Source: an uncultured Prosthecobacter sp.
GTDB taxonomy: Bacteria > Verrucomicrobiota > Verrucomicrobiia > Verrucomicrobiales > Verrucomicrobiaceae
Direction of reading: 5' to 3'
Length of the DNA stretch: 6,127 nt
Assembly (NCBI GenBank): GCA_937941745.1
Contig: CALDGV010000787.1
Coordinates: 1-6,127 of the forward strand
The notes under the pieces: model-generated
What the model was told of the DNA's origin: nothing
Database searches by the model: none
Seen by the model: the letters and a program-made list of their open reading frames with translations, nothing else
Made by a program: the position numbers and the translations under genes
Shown here: piece by piece, positions 1 to 6,127 of the stretch
Layout of the letters: each line of letters begins with the position of its first letter
How positions within the stretch are numbered: the stretch's first letter is position 1

Positions 1-55
1 GAACGCGCGACATCTTCCTTGGCAAGGAAGTGCTCTACCACTGAGCTACACCCGC
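1..55 (-). tRNA. tRNA-Gly(GCC), 3' end outside the window
   Basis: Read on the minus strand, the first base of the acceptor stem is position 55 (GCGGGTG), followed by a D arm with stem GCTC/GAGC and an AGTGGTA loop. The anticodon stem CTTCC/GGAAG encloses TTGCCAA, so the anticodon is GCC (complement of 21-23), which reads glycine GGC and GGU codons. A variable loop ATGTC, the 5' strand of the T stem (GCGCG) and the beginning of the T loop (TTC) reach the window edge. About 55 of roughly 73 bases are visible. The rest of the T arm, the 3' acceptor strand and any encoded CCA lie to the left. All visible stems pair without mismatch, so the gene looks intact. Confidence 0.95.
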
Positions 56-72
56 TTTTCTGGTGGGCTGCT

Positions 73-100
73 ATTCTGGGACAGCTTCGATTTACTGCAA
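73..100 (-). promoter_or_regulatory. Possible promoter of the tRNA-Gly gene
   Basis: On the minus strand a TTGCAG box (100 to 95) is followed after 16 bases by CAGAAT (78 to 73). These are weak matches to the sigma-70 -35 and -10 boxes, and they would start transcription roughly 10-15 bases before the mature tRNA 5' end. The call rests mainly on position: a leftward tRNA promoter has to lie in this stretch unless the tRNA belongs to a longer transcript entering from the right. The box matches alone would not be persuasive. Confidence 0.22.
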
Positions 101-271
101 GCACAAAGTTCATCTTTTTCGCGAGAACCAGCCTGACATAAGGTCAAAATGAAACTGCGCATCATACAGCCACCTTTGCTCTTCGGCTTTCTGACACGGC
201 GAAACTCTCATCATCTTGAGAAGTCCAAAGGCTGCCGCCGCGCGGTGCTGGAATGAAATATAAAAGTCATA

Positions 272-299
272 TTGGCGGACCCTTGGTAGGGTGTAGATT
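272..299 (+). promoter_or_regulatory. Possible promoter of the carbamoyltransferase operon
   Basis: TTGGCG at 272-277 and TAGATT at 294-299, 16 bases apart, each match four of six sigma-70 consensus positions. Transcription would begin near 305-307, leaving a leader of about 20 bases before the start codon at 327. The neighbouring tRNA is read leftward, so the operon needs its own promoter in the 271-base gap 56-326. I see no obvious operator repeat or riboswitch there. This is a by-eye match in a short region, and other box pairs cannot be excluded. Confidence 0.3.
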
Positions 300-324
300 T
301 TATGGCTGCTCGGCAGCAAACCCT
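288..324 (+). repeat. Interrupted inverted repeat just before the operon start codon
   Basis: A perfect 5-bp stem GCTGC (305-309) / GCAGC (313-317) closes a TCG triloop. The 3' arm continues without a break as AAA CCCT (318-324). It can pair with TTT (298-300) and AGGG (288-291) on the 5' side, with 4- and 6-base bulges. In RNA this gives up to 12 base pairs ending two bases before the ATG at 327, where a Shine-Dalgarno motif would normally be. The lack of a following T run argues against a terminator. If transcription starts near 306, only the inner hairpin, or part of it, would be in the mRNA. Confidence 0.35.
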
Positions 325-326
325 TC

Positions 327-2147
327 ATGCGTCTCCTCGGCATCTCCGCTTTTTACCACGACTCTGCCGCCTGCCTGCTTCAGGAAGGCCAAGTTGTGGC
401 TGCCGCCCAGGAGGAAAGGTTCACCCGAAATCGGCATGACTCAGCTTTTCCGGCAAGGGCGGTGGAATACTGCTTGAAGCAGGGAGCGGTGACGGCTGCA
501 GAACTTGATGGCATTGTCTTTTACGACAAACCGCTGCTCAAATTTGACCGCATCTTGGAAACCCATCTTGCCTGGGCGCCTCGAGGCCTGAAGAGCTTCA
601 TGATGTCAGTGCCCGTCTGGCTGGCCGAAAAGCTCTGGATGCCCTCCGTGATCGAGAAGGAGGTCGGCAAGGGAATCCCGCTCTTGTTCGCCGAGCACCA
701 TGAATCACATGCAGCCTCAGCCTTTTTTCCGAGCCCCTTCGAGCGTGCTGCGGTGCTGACGGTGGATGGCGTGGGGGAGTGGGCCACAAGTTCATATGGA
801 GTGGGGCAGGGAAACCGGGTCAACATGCTCAAGGAGATGCACTTCCCGCATTCGCTGGGGCTGCTCTATTCCGCCTTCACTTACTTGACGGGATTCAAAG
901 TCAATTCAGGGGAATACAAGGTCATGGGACTGGCACCGTATGGTCAGCCCAAGTATGCGCAGGCGATCTTCGACCATCTGATTGACCTGAAGGAAGATGG
1001 CTCCTTCGCCATGAATCAGGAGTACTTTGACTATTGTGCAGGCTTGAGGATGACCAGTTCGAAGATGGATCCTTTGTTTGGCGGGCCTCCCCGCAAGCCT
1101 GAGTCAAAGCTCACCCAACGAGAAATGGATCTAGCCGCCTCCGTGCAGGCGGTTACGGAAGAAGTCCTGCTTCGCATGGCGCGGCATATTCGGAAAGAAA
1201 CGGGGGAGCGTCATTTGTGCCTTGCTGGCGGGGTGGCGTTGAACTGCGTGGCGAATGGCAAGCTTCTGCGTGCGGGCATTTTTGATGACATCTACATTCA
1301 GCCTGCAGCTGGAGATGCCGGTGGTGCCCTTGGAGCCGCCTTGGCTGCTTATCATCACTATCATGAAAAGCCTCGTGTCATGGTTGCAGGGTCAGACTGG
1401 CAGCGTGGGAGCTACCTGGGGCCAGAATACAGCAATGAAGAAATCGCCGCCCGCCTCATTCCGTTCGGGGCCGTGAGCCATCTGCAGCCTGATGATGAGA
1501 CCCTGTGCCGCGAAGTCGCGCGACTGCTGTCCGCGGGCAAGGTGGTTGGCTGGTTTCAAGGACGCATGGAATTCGGTCCGCGGGCCCTGGGCGCACGCTC
1601 CATCATCGGCGATGCTCGCAGCCCTGAGATGCAGAAGGTCATGAACTTGAAGATCAAGTTCCGTGAAAGCTTCCGCCCCTTCGCGCCAGCAGTGCTGGCG
1701 GAAAAGGTCAGTAAATGGTTCGATCATGACCGCTCCAGCCCCTACATGCTGATCGTGGCTGATGTGCTGGAAAAGCACCGTCGGCAGCTTTCCGGCCCAG
1801 AGGAAGCGCTGTGGGGCATCGAGCGGCTGAATGTGCCTAGGTCCAGCATTCCGGCGGTCACGCATGTGGATTACTCGGCACGTCTGCAAACCGTGCATCG
1901 CGACACCAATCCGGTCTTTCACCACCTTCTCAGCGAATTTGATCGGCTGACTGGCTACCCGATGGTCGTGAACACCTCGTTCAACGTTCGCGGCGAACCC
2001 ATCGTCGAAAACCCTGAGCAGGCCTACACCTGCTTCATGCGCACGGAAATGGACGTGCTCGTGCTTGGCAGGCATCTGCTCCTGAAGTCTGAACAGCCTG
2101 AATGGAAGGAAGAACAAGACTGGCGGGATGAGCATACCCTCGATTAA
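327..2147 (+). CDS. O-carbamoyltransferase, NodU/CmcH/TobZ (SxtI-like) family
   Basis: This 606-residue protein has the usual full length of the family. Known members join carbamoyl phosphate and ATP into carbamoyl-adenylate and transfer the carbamoyl group to a hydroxyl of an antibiotic, Nod factor or saxitoxin. The N-terminal Kae1-like half shows the HDSAA motif at 11-15, EHHESHAASAF at 123-133 (H124 and H128 as likely metal ligands), TVDGVGEW at 145-152, the glycine-rich LAGGVALNC at 299-307 and AGDAGGALGAAL at 328-339, where D330 is the likely third metal ligand. The C-terminal YrdC-like half shows GRMEFGPRALGARSIIGDAR at 412-431, FRESFRPFAP at 445-454 and NTSFNVRGEPIVENPEQA at 549-566. 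No key residue seems missing. It has no signal peptide, so it should be cytoplasmic. The start is the first ATG after the in-frame stop at 294-296 and gives the usual MRLLGISAFYHD beginning. No Shine-Dalgarno motif precedes it. The acceptor substrate is unknown. Confidence 0.95.
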   Translation: MRLLGISAFYHDSAACLLQEGQVVAAAQEERFTRNRHDSAFPARAVEYCLKQGAVTAAELDGIVFYDKPLLKFDRILETHLAWAPRGLKSFMMSVPVWLAEKLWMPSVIEKEVGKGIPLLFAEHHESHAASAFFPSPFERAAVLTVDGVGEWATSSYGVGQGNRVNMLKEMHFPHSLGLLYSAFTYLTGFKVNSGEYKVMGLAPYGQPKYAQAIFDHLIDLKEDGSFAMNQEYFDYCAGLRMTSSKMDPLFGGPPRKPESKLTQREMDLAASVQAVTEEVLLRMARHIRKETGERHLCLAGGVALNCVANGKLLRAGIFDDIYIQPAAGDAGGALGAALAAYHHYHEKPRVMVAGSDWQRGSYLGPEYSNEEIAARLIPFGAVSHLQPDDETLCREVARLLSAGKVVGWFQGRMEFGPRALGARSIIGDARSPEMQKVMNLKIKFRESFRPFAPAVLAEKVSKWFDHDRSSPYMLIVADVLEKHRRQLSGPEEALWGIERLNVPRSSIPAVTHVDYSARLQTVHRDTNPVFHHLLSEFDRLTGYPMVVNTSFNVRGEPIVENPEQAYTCFMRTEMDVLVLGRHLLLKSEQPEWKEEQDWRDEHTLD

Positions 2148-2165
2148 CCTGCACCAATCACCTTT

Positions 2166-2597
2166 ATGGGACTCCGCGCTGACGTCATTCACGAACTCAA
2201 AACCCTGGACACAGCTCCACGGGCGCTGAGAAAGTTTGGCCTGAGCGTGGGGACTGTGTTTGCCCTCATTGCCGCCCTTGGCTTCTGGAAGCAGTGGTCG
2301 CAGATTGTGGTTGGTCCCATGGGAACACTGGCTGTGGGGTTGATTTTTTTCGGGGCTGCCTCGCCCGCCTCCTTAAAGTCCGTTCACCGCATCTGGATGA
2401 CCTTCGCTCTCACCCTCGGCTGGTTCATGTCGCGGCTGATTCTGACGCTGCTCTTCTTTTTCGCCATTGTTCCAATCGCCTTTTTGGGGCGCATGCTTGG
2501 CCTGCCATTCATCAAAATGCGCCGCGTGCCTCAACAGTCCAGCTACTGGGTGGATCATCCCGCCCGTTCTGCCAGACACCATACGGACATGTTTTGA
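2166..2597 (+). CDS. SxtJ-family membrane protein
   Basis: This 143-residue protein begins 18 bases after the carbamoyltransferase stop and is surely cotranscribed with it. A short polar N-terminus with basic residues (R19, R22, K23) is followed by hydrophobic segments at about 24-41 and 47-66, then a long stretch at about 77-106 interrupted by R90. The tail has a basic patch (K117, R119, R120) and a SYW motif at 126-128. The size, segment pattern, SYW tail and position directly after a NodU-type carbamoyltransferase identify it as SxtJ-like. SxtJ has no established biochemical function. Its repeated association with O-carbamoyltransferases suggests it assists or anchors that enzyme or handles its product, which is an inference. 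I see no catalytic motif. Translation starts at an ATG after a pyrimidine-rich stretch with no Shine-Dalgarno motif. Confidence 0.85.
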   Translation: MGLRADVIHELKTLDTAPRALRKFGLSVGTVFALIAALGFWKQWSQIVVGPMGTLAVGLIFFGAASPASLKSVHRIWMTFALTLGWFMSRLILTLLFFFAIVPIAFLGRMLGLPFIKMRRVPQQSSYWVDHPARSARHHTDMF

Positions 2598-2613
2598 CCT
2601 TCAGACGCTTTCC

Positions 2614-2769
2614 ATGAAACTTCGCATTCTAGGCCAGTTCTTCACCTACCTGTTTCGTTCGGGGAAATGGTGGCTTTTCCCCATCGTGCTCCTGCTGCTG
2701 GCACTCGGCCTGATCCTGGTGGTGGCGAAGGGCTCTGCTCTCGCGCCCTTCATTTATACACTCTTCTGA
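2614..2769 (+). CDS. DUF5989-family small membrane protein (SxtK position)
   Basis: This is a 51-residue protein with one membrane segment at about 20-38. A basic N-terminus (K2, R4, R15, K18) predicts an N-in orientation, and the tail SALAPFIYTLF (41-51) follows the membrane segment. The WLFPIV entry into the segment and the SALAPFIYTLF ending are the signature of DUF5989 proteins, which commonly lie beside SxtJ and a carbamoyltransferase. The ATG at 2614 was chosen because it gives the family's usual length of about 50. The reading frame stays open upstream to 2467, but that extension lies inside the sxtJ-like gene and has no family resemblance. The gene starts 16 bases after the SxtJ-family stop and ends 4 bases before the hydrolase start. 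Its function is unknown. It could be a scaffold or regulator for the membrane partner or for the carbamoyltransferase. Confidence 0.88.
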   Translation: MKLRILGQFFTYLFRSGKWWLFPIVLLLLALGLILVVAKGSALAPFIYTLF

Positions 2770-2773
2770 TTAC

Positions 2774-4093
2774 ATGGGGCGCAGTTCCGTCAGTCAGCGG
2801 CTTTGCTATCTCGGTGCTGTGGGTGGTCTCGTCGGATCAGCCGTGCTCTGGCACCGTTGGGTCACCCTTGGTGCGGGCCAGTGGGCCTTGCCTGCGCAGT
2901 TCCTGGCAGGCTTTGCCTTCCTGTCATTCGTTGCCGCCCGGCGCGGCGGCTGGTTGCAGGGGATGGTGAGTGGTTGTGTGAGGTTGGGCATCACCACCGG
3001 CATCACCTTCGGTCTGGCTGAGGCGGCGTGTCGGGCGATGAACCTCGACTTCAATGAACTGCTTGGGGCCAGGAAGGCGAATGAAGCTTTTCCGATCTAC
3101 TTCCGAATGCCCACGCACCCTAGCGGGGATGTCTTTTTCACCCGACCGCCTGGAGCGACATGGTCGGGCAAGCCCCTGCAGACCCTCCTGAGGAACCATC
3201 GCAGCACGGATAAAGCCTACATGGACGAGAAGGAGATGACGATCCGTTATTCCAAGGAAGGTTTCCGCAATCCCGACAGCCTGACAGATTGGGATGTCGC
3301 TGTGGTGGGGGATTCCTTCACCGAATCTGGCTACCTGCCCGAGGATCAAATCTTTACTGGCGTAGCAGCTGCCAAGCTGGGGCAACGCGTCAAAAACCTT
3401 GGCATCACCGACACGGGTAACTTTTCCCATGTCCACTATCTGGCTGCCTATGGAGAGGCTACTTCCTGCAAACGCAGCGTGCTTGCTTTCTTTGAAGGCA
3501 ATGACCTGACGGACAATGTGAACGAGTCCAAGGCTCTGGAACTCTTCCAACAGACCGGTGAGCGGCCCAGTCATGATATTCCGGTTCAACCTTCACTGCT
3601 CAAGGCTGTTTGGAACCTCATCCGCGACTTCAAGCATCTTCGCTTGAGTGATCGAAGTTACGCGAACGCCTGGTTTAGGTCCGGCGATCGGGAGATCCCT
3701 GTCACGATTGCTGATGCCCCACCTTCAGTGGCCCAGATGAATCCTGAGCAGCTGAATGCCCTCGCCTCCGCGCTCGACCTCTATGCATCAACCGCCCGGA
3801 AGGCTGGAATGAAACCGCACCTTTTGTACCTGCCATGCAAACGGCGTGTGCTTCACAACAGCATGCGCAAGGGTCAGGACTATCCCGAGCCCGACTGGAC
3901 GCCTGGAGACCTTCCACAATATCTGGCAGCCGAATGTGGAAAACGAGGAATTCAGTTCGTGGATGCCACTCCGGACCTTCAGCGGGCCTCCGAAAAAGGG
4001 GTGCTCACCTTCAATCCAATCTATGACACCCACTTCAATGAAGAGGGGCATCGAATTGTGGGTGAAGTCCTGGCGCGATCGCTGAAGCCGTGA
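2774..4093 (+). CDS. Membrane-anchored SGNH/GDSL-family hydrolase or acyl-esterase
   Basis: This 439-residue protein has hydrophobic N-terminal segments at about 11-26, 37-56 and 63-85 and then a catalytic domain. Block I is VAVVGDSFTES (175-185) with nucleophile S181. Block II lies around G210-N216. Block III is FEGND (240-244) with N243. Block V is YDTHFNEEGH (417-426) with D418 and H420, so the Ser-Asp-His set is complete. Basic residues at R3, R9, R56 and R57 flank the segments so that the domain would be periplasmic (inference). Family members are esterases, deacetylases or, in AlgX/AlgJ-like cases, acyltransferases. The exact reaction cannot be told here. The start codon follows the DUF5989 stop by 4 bases with no Shine-Dalgarno motif, suggesting translational coupling. 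Starting at a later Met (64 or 89) would lose membrane segments. Context points to a role with the carbamoylated product. Confidence 0.88.
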   Translation: MGRSSVSQRLCYLGAVGGLVGSAVLWHRWVTLGAGQWALPAQFLAGFAFLSFVAARRGGWLQGMVSGCVRLGITTGITFGLAEAACRAMNLDFNELLGARKANEAFPIYFRMPTHPSGDVFFTRPPGATWSGKPLQTLLRNHRSTDKAYMDEKEMTIRYSKEGFRNPDSLTDWDVAVVGDSFTESGYLPEDQIFTGVAAAKLGQRVKNLGITDTGNFSHVHYLAAYGEATSCKRSVLAFFEGNDLTDNVNESKALELFQQTGERPSHDIPVQPSLLKAVWNLIRDFKHLRLSDRSYANAWFRSGDREIPVTIADAPPSVAQMNPEQLNALASALDLYASTARKAGMKPHLLYLPCKRRVLHNSMRKGQDYPEPDWTPGDLPQYLAAECGKRGIQFVDATPDLQRASEKGVLTFNPIYDTHFNEEGHRIVGEVLARSLKP

Positions 4094-4096
4094 TGC

Positions 4097-6127
4097 TCAG
4101 CGCCATTCGTGCTTGGGATAGCGCCCACGCAGTTGAGCTTTCACCGCAGGATAGCTTTCCTTCCAGAAGCGTCCGAGATCACCCGTCGTCTGAATAGGCC
4201 TTTGCGCAGGTGACAGGAGATGCACCACCACGGTGATGCGGCCTCCGGCAACCTTGGGGTTCTCATTCACATCGTAGAGCTGCTGCAAGACAACGCTCAC
4301 ACTTGGGGCCTGCTTTTCATCGTACTCGATGCGAGCGGTGCGGCCATTCTTCAACGGCAGACGCTCCGGGGCATAGCGCTCCAGAAGATCCCGCTGAGCA
4401 TGGCTGAGCCACTGGTGAAGGGCGGGAAAGACATCCTTGTCCTTCAACTGGCGGTACGTCGTGCATCCCTCGCAGACTTGCTCGATGATCAGACGCCTGT
4501 CGTCTTCCGTGATGGGCGGAACCTCCAGTTCAGGCATCCATTTGGAGAGGCAGTTCACGCGGGTGATCCATTGTTCCACCTTTTCATTCCAAAGGGGTAG
4601 CTGCAGGCGGCCCGCCGACACTTCTTCGGCAAGCAGTGAGGCTGCCATGTCTCCATCAGGATCTCCACGCTCCCGGCTGCTTAGCACGAGGCTGCGAAAA
4701 CGCACTTCCTCCAGGTTCACCACACGGCGGTTCACGGTGTCATACTGGGCGCGTCTGCCGACGCTGAAATCCTCAGGAAACAGTTCGCGCAGCCACTCCT
4801 CCTGCACCTGGGTGACCAGGTTGAGCTGAACGGTCAAAGCCTTGCCTTGAACCTCCAGGATCTCCGACGCAACGAGAAGGCGCGGGGGCTTGATATGCGC
4901 ATCCTTGCCCAGGTGTCCGCTGTAGCCGCCAGGAAGGCGGTAGATCCGGCTGCCACCACTCGTCTCGACTCCGAGATGGTCGGAGAAGGCAGCGAGCAGG
5001 GTCTTTGCCAAAGCCTCGGGGCTGGCGACCTCATCGTTGACGGGGAGTCCAGCCTTCTGGGCGATGCGCAGAAACTGGTCGTAGCTGCGTCCAGCCTCGC
5101 GGGCACTGAGTGCATGCACATTCAAAGGAGCGCAGGCCTGCGGGTCAAAGTTCATGGCACTGGCCCGGATGAAGGCACGCAGCAGTGCCTGAAATTCGCT
5201 GATGTCGCCATTCTCCCAAAAGTCCTCATTTTTGAAGGAGGACTGGTTTTTTCCGACCATCAGGATCTCACGACCCTGGGCCAAGGCGGCGCACATGGCG
5301 GCTTCACGCACACATCCATTTTCTGCGGCAGCAAGCAGCATTCGGGCAAAGCGGGGATGTGTGGGAAAGGCCGACATTTTCATGCCGGTGGGTGTCAGGC
5401 GGTTTTCCTGGATGGCACCGAGGTCATGCAAAAGCGTCTCGGCCTTGGTCAGCGCCGCTTCGGCAGGTTTCTCAAACCACTCAATGCCCAGCCGAGCCTT
5501 GTCCTGCGCCACGTGCAGGGCCAGCAAGGCCTCGCTCAGCTCAAGTCGCTGAATTTCCGGCAGTTCACATTCAGCCCGATGCAGGTGCTCCCGCTCGGCC
5601 CACAACCGGACCGCGATGCCGGGGCCGAGGCGGCCCGCCCGTCCTGCCCGTTGTTCGGCACTGGCACGACTGATCTTCTGCACGGTGAGCGTGTTCAGCC
5701 CGCGTCGTGGGTCATAACTGGCCACCCGCGCCAAGCCTGCATCCACGACTGCACGCACGCCTTCGATGGTGAGAGAGGTCTCCGCCACATTCGTGCTGAC
5801 AATGATTTTCGGCTGTTCGCCAGGGGTCACGGCAGCATCCTGGTCCTGTGGCGTCATTTCGCCATGCAGTGACACGATGCGCCGGCCTTTGGCAAAACTC
5901 CGTCCCTGGAGCGCCGTCATCGTTTTCCGTATCTCATAGGCACCCGGCATGAAAACCAGGATGTCCCCGCCATCGCGAAGCTCCGTGGCAAGTGACTCAC
6001 AGGCCCTGGCTGCCTGGTCCCAGACGGGCTCGGTCTGGTTCAGTCGCGGATCTCTGTTGGGAGCCTGGTAGCGGACCTGCACAGGAAAGGTTCGACCCTC
6101 GCTCTCGAGCAATCGAACAGGCTGCAT
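4097..6127 (-). CDS. hrpB: ATP-dependent helicase HrpB, N-terminal part outside the window
   Basis: HrpB is a DEAH/RHA-type helicase of uncertain cellular role, normally about 820-840 residues. Here the C-terminal 676 are visible. Counting from the right edge, the second RecA domain has ILVFMPG (56-62), motif V STNVAETSLTI (111-121) and motif VI QRAGRAGR (159-166). Next come a helical ratchet region with LLHDLGAI (232-239) and the HrpB C-terminal domain with LLSPAQRPIQ (637-646), DLGRFW and GRYPKH (668-673). Motifs I, Ia, II (DEAH) and III must lie beyond 6127. The Met at the edge is internal, since the EGRTFPVQVRY that follows is mid-protein sequence in the family. The protein ends EWR right after GRYPKH, slightly shorter than homologues with a longer proline-containing tail. 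No frameshift is visible. The stop codon is 3 bases from that of the convergent hydrolase, so the genes are functionally unrelated neighbours. Confidence 0.95.
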   Translation of the reverse strand: MQPVRLLESEGRTFPVQVRYQAPNRDPRLNQTEPVWDQAARACESLATELRDGGDILVFMPGAYEIRKTMTALQGRSFAKGRRIVSLHGEMTPQDQDAAVTPGEQPKIIVSTNVAETSLTIEGVRAVVDAGLARVASYDPRRGLNTLTVQKISRASAEQRAGRAGRLGPGIAVRLWAEREHLHRAECELPEIQRLELSEALLALHVAQDKARLGIEWFEKPAEAALTKAETLLHDLGAIQENRLTPTGMKMSAFPTHPRFARMLLAAAENGCVREAAMCAALAQGREILMVGKNQSSFKNEDFWENGDISEFQALLRAFIRASAMNFDPQACAPLNVHALSAREAGRSYDQFLRIAQKAGLPVNDEVASPEALAKTLLAAFSDHLGVETSGGSRIYRLPGGYSGHLGKDAHIKPPRLLVASEILEVQGKALTVQLNLVTQVQEEWLRELFPEDFSVGRRAQYDTVNRRVVNLEEVRFRSLVLSSRERGDPDGDMAASLLAEEVSAGRLQLPLWNEKVEQWITRVNCLSKWMPELEVPPITEDDRRLIIEQVCEGCTTYRQLKDKDVFPALHQWLSHAQRDLLERYAPERLPLKNGRTARIEYDEKQAPSVSVVLQQLYDVNENPKVAGGRITVVVHLLSPAQRPIQTTGDLGRFWKESYPAVKAQLRGRYPKHEWR

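Noticed and set aside
1..326. tRNA-Gly as an integration site for a genomic island carrying the operon
   Set aside because: Integration usually uses the 3' end of a tRNA gene, which here points left and out of the window. The operon is on the 5' side, and there is no integrase and no repeat of the tRNA sequence on the right.
110..343. A 77-codon minus-strand reading frame in the tRNA-operon gap, overlapping the carbamoyltransferase start
   Set aside because: Its translation resembles no family I know, has no recognisable domain or membrane pattern, and it overlaps the certain start of the carbamoyltransferase.
1392..2192. A 266-codon open frame antisense to the 3' half of the carbamoyltransferase gene
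   Set aside because: Long antisense frames are expected in GC-rich coding DNA. The translation has no coherent domain, while the + strand encodes conserved carbamoyltransferase motifs throughout.
2467..2613. Upstream in-frame extension of the DUF5989 gene to a start at 2467
   Set aside because: It would lie inside the SxtJ-family gene and double the family's usual length. The ATG at 2614 gives the expected family N-terminus.
327..4093. A saxitoxin biosynthesis cluster
   Set aside because: Only the sxtI-J-K-like trio is present. No SxtA-type polyketide synthase, amidinotransferase or other tailoring gene is in view, and such trios are known outside toxin producers, so toxin production is not supported.
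4847..5872. A 341-codon + strand open frame opposite hrpB
   Set aside because: It mirrors the helicase reading frame and shows no family signature, while the minus strand carries motifs V and VI and the HrpB C-terminal domain continuously.

Overview
The window holds the 5' part of a tRNA gene, a compact four-gene operon on the + strand, and most of a housekeeping helicase gene on the - strand that converges on the operon. There are no insertion sequences, CRISPR arrays, integrases or rRNA. The DNA is moderately GC-rich and densely coding. None of the four operon starts has a Shine-Dalgarno-like motif. Together with the gene content this fits a bacterium of the Verrucomicrobiota/PVC type, but that placement is an inference from general impression, not a measured result.

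Layout. Positions 1-55 (-): tRNA-Gly(GCC), with its 3' end beyond the left edge. Positions 56-326: 271 bases without a convincing gene. This stretch must carry the leftward tRNA promoter and the rightward operon promoter, and it ends in an interrupted hairpin just before the first operon start. Positions 327-2147 (+): full-length NodU/CmcH/TobZ-type O-carbamoyltransferase. Positions 2166-2597 (+): SxtJ-family membrane protein. Positions 2614-2769 (+): 51-residue DUF5989-family membrane protein (the SxtK position). Positions 2774-4093 (+): membrane-anchored SGNH/GDSL hydrolase. Positions 4097-6127 (-): ATP-dependent helicase HrpB, missing its N-terminal part beyond the right edge. The hydrolase and hrpB stop codons are 3 bases apart.

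How the genes may work together. Carbamoyltransferase, SxtJ and a small DUF5989 protein in this order match the sxtI-sxtJ-sxtK trio of cyanobacterial saxitoxin clusters. Here the trio stands beside housekeeping genes, with no toxin or glycan biosynthesis genes in view, and is followed by an SGNH hydrolase. The carbamoyltransferase should be a soluble cytoplasmic enzyme. The next two proteins are membrane proteins. The hydrolase has about three N-terminal membrane segments, and by the positive-inside rule its catalytic domain would be periplasmic. I infer a small modification module: a cytoplasmic step carbamoylates a hydroxyl on a metabolite, lipid or glycan precursor, and an envelope step adds or removes an acyl group. 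The substrate cannot be read from the sequence.
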